Shown here: positions 32,955 through 41,764 of the stretch, piece after piece | Layout: each line of letters starts with the position of its first letter | Position numbering within the stretch: position 1 is the first letter of the stretch | Source: JACRIM01 sp964605185 | GTDB lineage: Bacteria; Planctomycetota; Phycisphaerae; UBA1845; UTPLA1 | Length of the DNA: 42,254 nucleotides | Assembly: GCA_964605185.1 (NCBI GenBank) | Contig: CAZSBF010000032.1 | Coordinates: 1-42,254, forward strand | Direction: 5' to 3' | Notes under the pieces: model-generated | The model's database searches: none | Told to the model about the DNA's origin: nothing | Seen by the model: only the letters and a program-made list of their open reading frames with translations | Position numbers and translations under genes: made by a program

Positions 32955-33950
32955 GTGGTTCTTTTTGAAGAACAGCCTGCCCATCTCGGAACCGCTGTTG
33001 AGCCGCTTTTGCAGCGTATCGCGGATGATCGGCAGTCGACCCTGGCCGATGCCGAAATCCCCGCCCGGCACGATGGGCGTCTGGCGAACCAGTTGCGATA
33101 GCGGATTGTTCTGATTGTTCTGATTGTTGATGTTCTGCGGGTCGCCAAGTGGCTGATCCCCGTTGCGGTTGCCGTCGATGATGTTGATCGGCTTCAACCC
33201 GGCCGGCAGCAGGAAGCCGAGGCCGTGATCGTTGATCAGCGTAAAGAGCTTGTCGTTGCCGCTGAGGCCGAACTGATCGTTGACGTTGATCTGCCGGTCG
33301 AACTGCACATTGTCGATCGCACGCATGAGCTGCTGCGTCACAAACTGCCCGGCCGTGACAAAGCGCGAGAGCTGCCCGTTCTGATAGCCGGACTGATTCT
33401 GAATGGCCTGCAACATGCCGCGGCCCTGCTCGGTCAGCGACATCATGAATCGACCGTCGTGATATTCAAAGCGGAAGATGTCCGTGCCGCGTTTTGAAAG
33501 CGTCGCACTCGGAGCTTCGATTTCCATGTCGCTGCGCGTTCCGCCTTCGGAGACGCCGGCGCGGATCGCACCATACCCCAGCTTGATTCGACTCTTCGCC
33601 GCGCCATCCTTGTATGCCAGTTCCGAGATGCTGATCGTCGAGGCGCTCTCAATCAGCAGCACCGTTGGCGGATCGGCCGGCATGGCCACGAGCTTGATCT
33701 TCGATCGAAGCGGCACACGAATCTGAATGCCACCGCCAAGCTTGTCACCCACGACCGGCTTATACCAGCCGGCACCCGAGGTGTTTAGAGATTCATCCGT
33801 CTCCGGACCAACCTTGACACCGCCCTCGACCTGCACGACGACATACCGAAGCGCCTCGGTCGCCGGCTTCGACGACGGCTCATCGGCCATCGCGGTCGCC
33901 GAGCAGCCAAGCACCAGGGTCAACGCACTCAGGATTCGGTTCGTGTTCAT
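32943..33950 (-). CDS. Secreted FecR-like domain protein
   Basis: 335 residues from the ATG at 33950 with GAGGAA 6 bases upstream. The signal peptide is NTNRILSALTLVLGCSATAM, cleaved near ADE. Residues about 20-175 recall FecR domains: RYVVVQVEGGVKVGPETD, GWYKPVVGDKLGGGIQIRVP, a string of short beta strands, and EIEAPSATLSKRGTDIFRFE like the usual GT-rich end. The second half is Gln/Asn-rich (INNQNNQNNPLS, from a 9-bp DNA repeat at 33104-33130). FecR-like domains in Planctomycetes are often on exported proteins and not all act in iron signalling. It has a basic tail, FFKKNHGSR, and no membrane helix at its C-terminus. Confidence 0.6.
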   Translation of the reverse strand: MNTNRILSALTLVLGCSATAMADEPSSKPATEALRYVVVQVEGGVKVGPETDESLNTSGAGWYKPVVGDKLGGGIQIRVPLRSKIKLVAMPADPPTVLLIESASTISISELAYKDGAAKSRIKLGYGAIRAGVSEGGTRSDMEIEAPSATLSKRGTDIFRFEYHDGRFMMSLTEQGRGMLQAIQNQSGYQNGQLSRFVTAGQFVTQQLMRAIDNVQFDRQINVNDQFGLSGNDKLFTLINDHGLGFLLPAGLKPINIIDGNRNGDQPLGDPQNINNQNNQNNPLSQLVRQTPIVPGGDFGIGQGRLPIIRDTLQKRLNSGSEMGRLFFKKNHGSR

Positions 33951-34178
33951 ACCAAGTTCCTCGCTCTTCAAAACGCCACACCGACTCTGTTTATTGTTCG
34001 GCGGCTCCAGTGGTCCGGGCGCGCAGCCCGCCCCACGGTTCTACCATACGATTTAGACACGCGTTCGGGCAAATCGTTATTCGATATTTCGGGGCCAAGA
34101 CGCCATTTGGCGTGCTCCAAGGCATTATGGCACCTGGAGTTACGCTCAATATGGGCCCGATTCGCGAATTCGGCCCGA
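33951..34178. other. Intergenic region before the FecR-like gene
   Basis: 228 bp with no gene. It holds the GGGCC hairpin at 34153-34176 (listed separately) and a short palindrome ACGCCA-TT-TGGCGT at 34100-34113 that could be an operator for the FecR-like gene. I do not see a convincing -35/-10 pair. Confidence 0.4.
34153..34176 (-). terminator. Hairpin just after the lipoprotein stop codon
   Basis: On the minus strand GGGCCGAATTCG-CGAATCGGGCCC forms a near-perfect inverted repeat with one shifted base, two bases after the TAG at 34179. There is no T-run, so it is either a factor-assisted terminator or an mRNA-stabilising structure. Confidence 0.35.
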
Positions 34179-34814
34179 CTACGGAGATTTCTGATCGCCG
34201 GTCTTGGGAACGATCAGATCGCCCTTCTCGTCCCGGTCGGTCTCGTCGGACAGGTCGATGCCCTGATTCGGATACAGGTTCTTGCGGGCCATTTCCTGGT
34301 CGGCCTTCGCCAACAGGCCCGTCAGTCGAGCGCCCGTCATGTATTGATAATCCACTGCGTCTTCGAGCATCTCCCGATAGACCAACTCGCGCATCGCATA
34401 GCGACGATCGCCCAGCCCCCACGAGCCGATCAGATGCATATCGATTCCGCCCTTGATCTGACAGATGCGACAGACCATGTACGCCACCGATCCGCAGTCG
34501 ATTACGTTGTCGGGCTTGAGGTTCCATTGCTTGCGACTAATCCCCTTCGACTCGAGCGCAGCGCTTCGCTCTTCAAACGTCTTCGCCGTGCATTCGCCGT
34601 CCGCGAGGATCAGCATGGCACGGAACGCCTCGTCCACCGTGACGAGGTCGACGCGCGCAAGGTACATCTGAAACGCGTCATCCGGCAGTTCGGCCGCATT
34701 AAATTCCGGCGCGGACTTTCGCGGACCAGCGCAGCCGACGGCCAGCGCGACCATCCATACGAGGAAGAAACAACTGAGAATGCGAGGCCCAGTGGATCGG
34801 TGTGGTTGATCCAT
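34179..34814 (-). CDS. Putative lipoprotein, function unknown
   Basis: 211 residues from the ATG at 34814 with GAGG 6 bases upstream. The signal sequence RILSCFFLVWMVALAVGC ends at a lipobox-like AVGC (Cys28), followed by AGPRKSAPE. The mature part is helical and soluble: ELPDDAFQMYLARVDLVTVD, EAFRAMLILADGECTAKTFE, and a Cys-containing stretch DCGSVAYMVCRICQIKGG (about residues 105-122). The tail is charged. It begins 38 bp after the beta-barrel gene on the same strand, so it is probably co-transcribed and may be a periplasmic partner of that barrel. I do not recognise the family. Confidence 0.7.
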   Translation of the reverse strand: MDQPHRSTGPRILSCFFLVWMVALAVGCAGPRKSAPEFNAAELPDDAFQMYLARVDLVTVDEAFRAMLILADGECTAKTFEERSAALESKGISRKQWNLKPDNVIDCGSVAYMVCRICQIKGGIDMHLIGSWGLGDRRYAMRELVYREMLEDAVDYQYMTGARLTGLLAKADQEMARKNLYPNQGIDLSDETDRDEKGDLIVPKTGDQKSP

Positions 34815-34852
34815 TATAGCCTCACCCCGGCTGTCGGGTCCAAAAATCGTGG

Positions 34853-36292
34853 TTAGAACGACCATGTAACACCCGTCAGGAGGAATGTGCGTGTGGTCTG
34901 ATCGGAAAACGCCGACCCCGGGAAAAAGGTGCCAAACCGCACAGTCCACGATAAGTCATTGAAGATTCGGTAGTTAGCGTAGTAGTCCATTTCCCAGCCA
35001 AGGTAGCCCGACTGCTCATCCGCAGTCGTATCGCTGACCGCCGCACGGGATCGATTCTTGTAATACAGGTAATAGTCTGTGCCGAGTTCGAGGTTCTTGG
35101 TGGCCTGCTGATCGGGCAGCGGGCGGAATGATGCGCCGGTTCGCCACACGTGCACGTTGCTCAAACGCGGAGCAAACGAAAGACCGGTGTCGCGGAAGCC
35201 GAAGCCGCTGAATCCATTATCAACGTAGTCACCCCGATTGCCGCCTTCGGCATTCGTCGGGCTCCCGAGTCGATTTGGATCGCCGCTGGCGAACATGTAT
35301 TCCACCGAAATCGACGGCTTCGTCTTATGTCGGAAGTAGTAATCAAGGCGATGGTCGAAGCCCCACGCCTTTACTTCGTCCTTGTACAGATACCGGTTGT
35401 TTCCGTAGCTCTCGCCGCGCTCGATCACCCATTCGCTGCTGTACCGCAGATTCTGAATCAGCTCGCCCGTCGAACCAAATCCGATGTACGTCGAGTCGTA
35501 CTTATAGTTTTGCAGCAGATCGAGCGGATCTTCCGTTGTGTCGTCCTCCTGCCACGCGACGTAGGCAAAGGGTTCATGGCTGGCCAAGCCCTTGTATCGT
35601 TCCTCCAAAATCCAGAAACGCCGATCGCTGTGATCCGCGACGCTGCGGCTTTGATCAATATTTGGCGTGCTCGCCGGCACCTTGCCGAGCAGCATGGTCG
35701 TCTGAAAATTGAGCGCCTGCCCCTGAATCTGCACGTGATCCAGCGGAAGGTTGATCGCATAGCCCGTGCCCGCGTTCACCAGATCGCGCCCCGCCTTGAT
35801 GCTGAGTTCATACCACGGATTGGCCGACCCATGCACGCGCATGGCTTGTGCAATATCAAACTGGTACCAGCCCCGCTCCAGGTTCGGCCCGTCGAGATCA
35901 TCTTCGTTGGGCGTAAAGCTGTCGCCGTGGTTCCAATCGTCAAACGTCGCCCGCATTCGGGCATAGCCGGTATGCACGCCCTGATCCGCGGAGAACGATG
36001 TCCACAGCCGAAACTCATACTGCCGAAGGGTGCGGCTGCTGTCGACGCCGTCGTCAAACAGAAAGAAATACATGTTGTACCAGCCGCCGAAGTCGAGTTG
36101 GAATCGCTGATCGAACGGAAGATCGCGCTGCAGTTTGCGATCGTTCTCGCGCTCAAGGGCGCGTTGCCGTTCGAGGAAGGCGTTGCTCGGGCCGCCCTGA
36201 AGAGACATTTGCGCAGACACCGGCTGAACCGTCGCGGCGAAGCAACTTACGGCGAGGAGGCCTGTCAGGCGTGCAATCGTGCGAGTCGGCAA
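34853..36292 (-). CDS. Outer-membrane beta-barrel, alginate-export (AlgE)-like
   Basis: 479 residues. The signal peptide is ARLTGLLAVSCFAATVQPVS. After a short coiled start come alternating aromatic beta strands: QLDFGGWYNMYFFLFDDG, RQYEFRLWTSFSADQG, HTGYARMRATFDDWNHGD, YELSIKAGRDLVNAGTGYA, and a last strand FLLTGVTWSF with the C-terminal Phe needed for barrel insertion. Size and strand pattern resemble AlgE-type export channels, but I see no proof of substrate. The start is TTG at 36292: an in-frame TAG lies two codons upstream and no ATG or GTG precedes the signal peptide. A GGAGG lies 12 bases upstream, rather far. It probably heads an operon with the lipoprotein. Confidence 0.75.
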   Translation of the reverse strand: MPTRTIARLTGLLAVSCFAATVQPVSAQMSLQGGPSNAFLERQRALERENDRKLQRDLPFDQRFQLDFGGWYNMYFFLFDDGVDSSRTLRQYEFRLWTSFSADQGVHTGYARMRATFDDWNHGDSFTPNEDDLDGPNLERGWYQFDIAQAMRVHGSANPWYELSIKAGRDLVNAGTGYAINLPLDHVQIQGQALNFQTTMLLGKVPASTPNIDQSRSVADHSDRRFWILEERYKGLASHEPFAYVAWQEDDTTEDPLDLLQNYKYDSTYIGFGSTGELIQNLRYSSEWVIERGESYGNNRYLYKDEVKAWGFDHRLDYYFRHKTKPSISVEYMFASGDPNRLGSPTNAEGGNRGDYVDNGFSGFGFRDTGLSFAPRLSNVHVWRTGASFRPLPDQQATKNLELGTDYYLYYKNRSRAAVSDTTADEQSGYLGWEMDYYANYRIFNDLSWTVRFGTFFPGSAFSDQTTRTFLLTGVTWSF

Positions 36293-36471
36293 AACCTAAG
36301 TCGACCTCCGTGTGCGCGGTATCCTCACGCGCCTGGCCGGACCCATTCCGTCCACGCGCGGGCCGTACAGGATAACGGCAGCATATTTGTCGCAAACGGA
36401 GTCGATTTCAAGCCGGAAAGAGGCGGTCCCGGTCGGCACCATTCGTAGCCAGTGGCTCATCCGGAAGGCAC

Positions 36472-36506
36472 AAAAAAAAGCGGGCGACCTTTTTCAGGCC
36501 ACCCGC
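36472..36506 (-). terminator. Rho-independent terminator
   Basis: On the minus strand GCGGGTGGCC, loop TGAAAAA, then GGTCGCCCGC pairs over 10 positions (two are G-U or G-T type) and is followed directly by eight T. It lies 34 bp beyond the stop of the gene at 36540-37418 and separates it from the beta-barrel gene downstream. Confidence 0.85.
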
Positions 36507-36539
36507 TGCAACAAAACGTCGTCTCAATACTGAAATCGA

Positions 36540-37418
36540 TCATCCGCCGCCCCGGGTTCGACCGCCGCCAGGTTTTGGCGCCGGCGGACGCGGTCCCTTC
36601 TTTGTTTCCTCCGGCACCTGGGCACGGCCGCCGTCCTTTTCATTTTCCTTAATGAACGGATGCCGCAGGGTCGTCAAAACACCGGAACCCTTCAATTTGC
36701 TATAAACGAAGAGGGCTTCGATCTTCTGCCCATTCTGATAGTCGCCGGAATCGCCCGGCTTGCCGTCCTGATTGAGGAACTTGCTCACCCGATCCGAAAC
36801 CCGCATCTTGACGGACTTCGGTTTTAGCGGTTTCACTGGAGAACCGGGCGGAACTTTGGCGTCCGCATCCGAATCGGGCCATTCACCGCGAACCGGCTTT
36901 ACTTTGAGCGTGATGAAGTCGGTCCCGACCTCTTCCAACGTGCCTTCCACTTCAACGACTTCGAAGGTAAGCGACGTCAGCCGCTTCTCCTTGGATTTCT
37001 TCTTGTCATCCCCCGTGTCGGGAAAACCCCATCCTGCGCTGCAATACATTCCAGTTGCAATCAGCTCAAAGGCCGCTTCCTGATCGAGCACCGTATCGCC
37101 GATTTTGTAGTCAACACCTTCGCGCGGCACCACCATCGTGACGGTCTTGGAATCCTTTCCGATCGGCTTGATCGCCAACGTTCCAGCGACATCCTCGGGA
37201 TCCGTCGGCTTGGCCGGCGTGAACTTGGTGATGAAGCCCTGCGGCTTCTGCGATTCCTTGATGCCCGAACCTTTCGACTCGCCCGGTTGCTTCGGACCTG
37301 CACCGGCTGGACGACCGCCGCCACCCGTGGGCTTCGGACCGGCCAGCGCCATCGCACCGGCCGCAAAAAAGCCGATGGCGACGCAGATCGAGATCAGAGG
37401 ATTTCGCGTGCGAGTCAT
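36540..37418 (-). CDS. Secreted low-complexity hypothetical protein
   Basis: 292 residues. The signal peptide is PLISICVAIGFFAAGAMALA, then a Gly/Pro/Lys-rich start (KPTGGGGRPAGAGPKQPGES). The middle has short beta strands (DVAGTLAIKPIGKDSKTVTM, EVEGTLEEVGTDFITLKVKP) that look like repeated small beta domains sensing or binding something, but no known motif. The C-terminus is Pro/Gly/Lys/Arg-rich (PRPPAPKPGGGRTRGGG). It stands alone between its own promoter region and terminator. The function is unknown; the tandem GTL strand pairs suggest two copies of one small domain (about residues 77-105 and 158-180). Confidence 0.7.
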   Translation of the reverse strand: MTRTRNPLISICVAIGFFAAGAMALAGPKPTGGGGRPAGAGPKQPGESKGSGIKESQKPQGFITKFTPAKPTDPEDVAGTLAIKPIGKDSKTVTMVVPREGVDYKIGDTVLDQEAAFELIATGMYCSAGWGFPDTGDDKKKSKEKRLTSLTFEVVEVEGTLEEVGTDFITLKVKPVRGEWPDSDADAKVPPGSPVKPLKPKSVKMRVSDRVSKFLNQDGKPGDSGDYQNGQKIEALFVYSKLKGSGVLTTLRHPFIKENEKDGGRAQVPEETKKGPRPPAPKPGGGRTRGGG

Positions 37419-37793
37419 GTGTAAACTCCTGGGCGTTCAACCTGGCAAGCGTCGGCTCGGGACCGACCATCGGGCGGATTAGGGCCACAAGCCGCTACGG
37501 CTCACCCCGCTTGATTATACCCAACTCGGGCTGCATCCGCAGGCGATAATCCTACCATTAGACTCCTCTATCTTCATGGACAGTTGGCATGGCGGTTCGT
37601 TGGCGATTGGCTCCGGACGCCATTTATTCCCATGCTACCGCTTGGACGCCGCCCGCGACCCGCATAGACTCCCCGTCATGATGGTCATTGACCGGCTCCG
37701 AGCCATGGGAAACCACACGGTGCCATCGCTGTTCGGCGGCCCAGCTCGGAATGCAAGGATCAGAGCCACCCCGCACAATCCACGGTGGGCAGC
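37419..37793. other. Divergent intergenic region, strand switch
   Basis: 375 bp between the minus-strand gene starting at 37418 and the plus-strand esterase at 37794. It must hold promoters in both directions. The only good box I see is the minus-strand TATAAT at 37514-37519. A 73-codon plus-strand frame at 37576-37797 has no ribosome-binding site, runs into the esterase start and looks like chance. Confidence 0.5.
37514..37519 (-). promoter_or_regulatory. Candidate -10 box for the gene starting at 37418
   Basis: TATAAT in GGGTATAATCA on the minus strand, about 95 bases before the ATG at 37418. At 17-bp spacing the -35 region is CTGCGG, a poor match. A perfect -10 in GC-rich DNA in the right gap is suggestive only. 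Confidence 0.3.
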
Positions 37794-38891
37794 ATGAGGC
37801 GAATCCCGCTCTTTCTTATCCTCTCCATTGCCGCGCCCGCCTTCACGCCCGCTGTTTCCGCGCAAGAGGCCCCTGCGTCGAAACCCTCGCAACGAAAGCT
37901 CCCACCCGGTTTCATCAGCCGCTCGATCCGAATGGAGAACGGCACCGAGTACAAGTACGTTGTCTTCGTCCCGCCGCAGGTCGAGATGGCCAAGGACCAC
38001 AAGTGGCCGCTCATTGTCTTTCTCCACGGCAGCGGCGAGTGCGGCGAAGACGGCATTCGCCACACCACCGTCGGCCTGCCGCAATACATCAGCACCCGAC
38101 CGACGAAGTTCCCTTTTATCGTGCTCATGCCGCAGGCACATTCCACCTGGTTTCGCGGACAGGAGGCCCACGCCGTCTGGAAGATGCTCGCCATCACCCG
38201 GCAGGAATATCAGATCGACAACGACCGCATCTACTTGACCGGCCTCTCCATGGGCGGCTTCGGCACGTGGGAGCTTGCCATGGCCCAACCTGACGTGTTC
38301 GCTGCAATGGTCCCGGTATGCGGCGCCGCTCCGAAGGAATACCTTGGAAACGTTTCCCAGATACCGATTTGGGCATTTCACGGGACGCTGGATCGCAACG
38401 TCCCCGTCGCCGGTTCGCGGGAAGCGATCAAGGAACTTAAACGCCTCGGCGGCGTCTATCCCAAGTACACCGAATACCCCGACGTCGGCCACGAATGCTG
38501 GGACCGGGCCTACGCCGACCCGGAATTGTGGAAGTGGCTGCGCGCCCAAAAGCGCAAGGCTCCGCGCGTGATTGATTATCGCCTGCCCGCCGGAATGGCC
38601 CGGGTGTGGTGGCTTGTGGCCAAGACGGAGGACAAGCTCAAGGGCGTGGCGCACATTCGCGCGTCGATCGATGACAAAGGCACCGTCGCGGTCGAAACCG
38701 AAGGCATCGAAAGCTGGGGCTTGATGTCCGAAAGCGAACCGTTGAAGCCGGGCACCGATATCACCGTCACCTGGAACGGCGCGGCCATGTTTCGCGGCAC
38801 TTTCAAAGGAACGCTCACCCTCAAGCCGATGTCCGAACAGGAAAAGGCCGCCAAAGCCGCCGCGGCACCGACGCCCGACGGAAAGAAATAA
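37794..38891 (+). CDS. Secreted alpha/beta-hydrolase esterase (dienelactone hydrolase/PHB depolymerase-like)
   Basis: 365 residues from the ATG at 37794; a GTG three codons earlier is possible but has no better site. Signal peptide IPLFLILSIAAPAFTPAVSA. Hydrolase core: LIVFLHGSGECGEDG with the oxyanion His-Gly (about 77-79), nucleophile elbow GLSMGGFG with Ser152, Asp in HGTLDRNVP (about 200), and His in VGHECW (about 233) complete a catalytic triad. A C-terminal beta domain of about 90 residues follows (DKLKGVAHIRASIDDKGTVA), present in some planctomycete phospholipase/carboxylesterase proteins. Substrate unknown. First gene of a plus-strand run; the next gene begins 17 bp later. Confidence 0.87.
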   Translation: MRRIPLFLILSIAAPAFTPAVSAQEAPASKPSQRKLPPGFISRSIRMENGTEYKYVVFVPPQVEMAKDHKWPLIVFLHGSGECGEDGIRHTTVGLPQYISTRPTKFPFIVLMPQAHSTWFRGQEAHAVWKMLAITRQEYQIDNDRIYLTGLSMGGFGTWELAMAQPDVFAAMVPVCGAAPKEYLGNVSQIPIWAFHGTLDRNVPVAGSREAIKELKRLGGVYPKYTEYPDVGHECWDRAYADPELWKWLRAQKRKAPRVIDYRLPAGMARVWWLVAKTEDKLKGVAHIRASIDDKGTVAVETEGIESWGLMSESEPLKPGTDITVTWNGAAMFRGTFKGTLTLKPMSEQEKAAKAAAAPTPDGKK

Positions 38892-38908
38892 TCGTGGGAG
38901 GATTCTTC

Positions 38909-39958
38909 GTGATTCGATGCGCCACGCCAACGCTCACGGTCTTGTTCGCCATTCTCGCGACAGCCTCGCAAGCCCAACCACCGACTCCCGCACCGCAGGA
39001 TGACTATTACCCGTCGATCGAACCCTATCGAACGGGCTATCTCAAAGTCACCGACACCCACGAACTCTACTTCGAACTCTGCGGCAATCCCGACGGCATC
39101 CCCGTCATCGTGCTCCACGGCGGGCCCGGCGGCGGCAGCTATCCCAATCTCCGGCGCTACCACGACCCCAAGAAGTATCTCATCGTCCTCTACGACCAGC
39201 GCGGCGCGGGCAAGAGCAGGCCATACGCCGAACTCCGCGACAACAACACCCAGGCCCTCGTCGAAGACATTGAAAAACTCCGCCTCGACCTCAAGCTCGG
39301 CCGTGTCCAACTCTTCGGCGGCTCGTGGGGTTCAACGCTCGCGCTCGCCTATGCGGAGAAATATCCCGAAAACGTTCACTCAATGGTCCTGCGCGGAATC
39401 TTCACCGCCATGAAGGACGAGACCGACCACTTCTACCACGGCGGCACCGGCGTCTATTTCCCCGAGGTGTATGAAAAGCTGAAGGCCGTCATCCCCAACC
39501 CGTCGTCCAAGGACTATCCAAAGCAACTCCTCGACGTGTTGCGAGGCAAAGACGAAGCCAAGCGCAAAGAGGCCGCCCGCGCCTGGGCCGCCTATGAAAC
39601 CAAGTGCGCCGGCATAAACATCTCCGACGCCGAGGTGGACAACATTCTCAAAGGCTGGGACCCGTTCTCCTTCTCGCTGATCGAAAACTATTACATGGCC
39701 AACAACTGCTTTCTCGAAGAGGGACAACTGCTTCGCGATTCCGGTCGCCTCTCCGGCATTCCCACCGTCATCGTTCATGGCCGCTACGATGTGATCTGCC
39801 CGCCGAGCACGGCCTATCGACTGCACAAGGCACTGCCGCAGTCGCGCCTCATCTGGGTCGAAGCCGCGGGCCACAGCGGCGGCGCGCCGCCGGTCGTGTC
39901 GGCGCTTGTCGACGGAATCAAGTGGGTCGAGCCGCGCATCAAGCGCACAAAACCATAG
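38909..39958 (+). CDS. pip: Proline iminopeptidase, exported form
   Basis: 349 residues from the GTG at 38909, chosen because GGGAGGA lies 6 bases upstream; a GTG five codons earlier sits inside that site. Signal peptide CATPTLTVLFAILATASQ. The peptidase S33 markers are HGGPGGGSYP (about 70-79), YDQRGAGKSRPYAELR, the nucleophile elbow GGSWGST with Ser139, Asp in HGRYDVICPP and His in AAGHSGG. It removes N-terminal proline from peptides. The enzyme is usually cytoplasmic; here a signal peptide points to the periplasm or outside. The cap domain is shorter than in classical enzymes. It lies 13 bp before the gamma-glutamyltransferase gene. Confidence 0.92.
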   Translation: MIRCATPTLTVLFAILATASQAQPPTPAPQDDYYPSIEPYRTGYLKVTDTHELYFELCGNPDGIPVIVLHGGPGGGSYPNLRRYHDPKKYLIVLYDQRGAGKSRPYAELRDNNTQALVEDIEKLRLDLKLGRVQLFGGSWGSTLALAYAEKYPENVHSMVLRGIFTAMKDETDHFYHGGTGVYFPEVYEKLKAVIPNPSSKDYPKQLLDVLRGKDEAKRKEAARAWAAYETKCAGINISDAEVDNILKGWDPFSFSLIENYYMANNCFLEEGQLLRDSGRLSGIPTVIVHGRYDVICPPSTAYRLHKALPQSRLIWVEAAGHSGGAPPVVSALVDGIKWVEPRIKRTKP

Positions 39959-39971
39959 ACTGCGAGCATCC

Positions 39972-41744
39972 GTGAAGACCGTAATCCGTGCCGGACGGGG
40001 CTTTGTGGCACCGACTCTTAGGCGGTGCGGCATTGCAATCCTTTCGCTCCTACTTCTCGCACTCCCCGCCTGCTCCACAAATATTCACGAACCTCTCGAC
40101 GCTGGGATGGTCGTCGCGCCGGAGCCGCACGCGGCGAAGGTCGGCGCCGACGTTCTTCGTCGTGGCGGCAACGCGGTCGATGCCGCGGTTGCCGTGCAGT
40201 TCGCACTGGCTGTGACCTATCCAACCGCCGGCAACATCGGCGGCGGAGGGTTCATGTTGTTACACACCACGAATGGTGACAAGATCTTAGACAGCCGAGA
40301 GACCGCTCCGGCCGCGGCATCGCGTGACATGTATCTCGACTCGACCGGCAACGTTGACTCCAAGGCCAGCCTTCAATCGCATCGTGCCGCCGGTGTCACC
40401 GGAACAGTGCGAGGGGCGTGGGAAGCCCATCAACAATTCGGCCACCTACCATGGCGCGATCTGCTTCAACCCGCCATCGCGCTTGCCGACAACGGATTCG
40501 AGCTAGGCGCATGGACCGCTAATTCCTTCGCCGAACAAGTCGCCGACATCGCCAAGCGCGAACCTCGCTTTCGAGACGTGTGCAACTTCGGAGCGTACTT
40601 CCACGGCAATGCAGGCGAGCGTCTTCGCCAACCCGAACTCGCCGACACACTTCGCCGAATCGCCGATCAAGGCCCCGCCGGCTTCTATGAAGGCCGCACG
40701 GCCGACCTCATCGTCGGCGAAATGCGGCGCAGCGGCGGACTCATTACTCTCGATGATCTAAAATCGTACACCGTGAAGTGGCGCGCCCCGCTCGAATTCA
40801 ACTACCGCGGACTCCACATCATCACCATGCCGCCCCCCTCCTCCGGCGGCATCGCCCTCGCCCAGATGCTCACCATGTTCGAGCAGTTCAAGAAGCCTCT
40901 ATGGGGAACGACCGCTCACCTCCACCTCGTCGCCGAAATCGAGAAACGCGTCTTCGCCGATCGCAGCGTGTATGGCGGCGATCCCGATTTCATCACAGTG
41001 CCCGTCAAGGAACTTACCGACCCGGCTTATTGCAAGCGCCGGGCCGCCGAGGTGAACCAAACCGCCCGCACCGACCCATCGACGATCCAAGCGGGCGCGT
41101 TCGCCGCCGCGCCGCCGCCGAACCAGCAACCCCGCCACGAGACCAACCACACCACGCACTTTTCCATCGTTGATAAACACGGCATGGCGGTGTCGAACAC
41201 GACCACGCTCAACGATGCCTACGGCTCCGGCATCGTCGTCACCGGCGCGGGCTTCCTGCTCAACAACGAAATGGACGACTTCTCCGCCAAGCCCGGCGCC
41301 CGCAACATGTACGGCGTCACCGGCGGCGAGGCCAACAGCATCGCCCCCGGCAAACGAATGCTCTCCTCCATGTCACCGACCTTCGTCTTCAAGCCCGACG
41401 GCCGACTCTGGCTCATCCTCGGCACGCCCGGCGGGCCGACGATCTTTACCAGCGTCTTCCAAGTCATCACCGACAAGATCGACTACGGCATGACACTGTC
41501 CGATGCCGTCAATGCCCCGCGCTTTCACCATCAATGGCCGCCATCGGATGACGGCGACTTGATTCGCGTGGATCAATCCGGCGCCAACAAGTTCGACGCC
41601 TCGACGCTGAAAGACCTGGAATCCCTCGGGTATAAAATCAAACGGTCCGACGGAATCGGCGACGTCCAAGCCATTGAAATCGACGGCCGCCACGCCATCG
41701 GCGCGCCCGACCGGCGCAACATCGGCCGCGCCGAGCGCGAGTAA
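39972..41744 (+). CDS. ggt: Gamma-glutamyltransferase (lipoprotein form)
   Basis: About 590 residues. The start is GTG at 39972; another GTG at 40005 would give a more usual signal length. The signal sequence CGIAILSLLLLALPAC ends in a lipobox (Cys34 from the first start), so the enzyme is membrane-anchored. Family markers are GNAVDAAVAVQFALAVTYPT and GNIGGGGFML, RETAP, the autoprocessing site NHTTHFSIVD with nucleophile Thr394, the glutamate-binding SSMSPT and the GTPGG loop. It cleaves gamma-glutamyl bonds of glutathione and similar peptides, processing itself into two subunits. The gene is 13 bp after pip, so the two probably scavenge peptides together. Confidence 0.95.
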   Translation: MKTVIRAGRGFVAPTLRRCGIAILSLLLLALPACSTNIHEPLDAGMVVAPEPHAAKVGADVLRRGGNAVDAAVAVQFALAVTYPTAGNIGGGGFMLLHTTNGDKILDSRETAPAAASRDMYLDSTGNVDSKASLQSHRAAGVTGTVRGAWEAHQQFGHLPWRDLLQPAIALADNGFELGAWTANSFAEQVADIAKREPRFRDVCNFGAYFHGNAGERLRQPELADTLRRIADQGPAGFYEGRTADLIVGEMRRSGGLITLDDLKSYTVKWRAPLEFNYRGLHIITMPPPSSGGIALAQMLTMFEQFKKPLWGTTAHLHLVAEIEKRVFADRSVYGGDPDFITVPVKELTDPAYCKRRAAEVNQTARTDPSTIQAGAFAAAPPPNQQPRHETNHTTHFSIVDKHGMAVSNTTTLNDAYGSGIVVTGAGFLLNNEMDDFSAKPGARNMYGVTGGEANSIAPGKRMLSSMSPTFVFKPDGRLWLILGTPGGPTIFTSVFQVITDKIDYGMTLSDAVNAPRFHHQWPPSDDGDLIRVDQSGANKFDASTLKDLESLGYKIKRSDGIGDVQAIEIDGRHAIGAPDRRNIGRAERE

Positions 41745-41764
41745 TCACGCGCCGCCTCCGTATA

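Noticed and set aside
37576..37797. 73-codon plus-strand frame before the esterase
   Set aside because: No ribosome-binding site, no recognisable sequence, and it runs into the esterase start in another phase.
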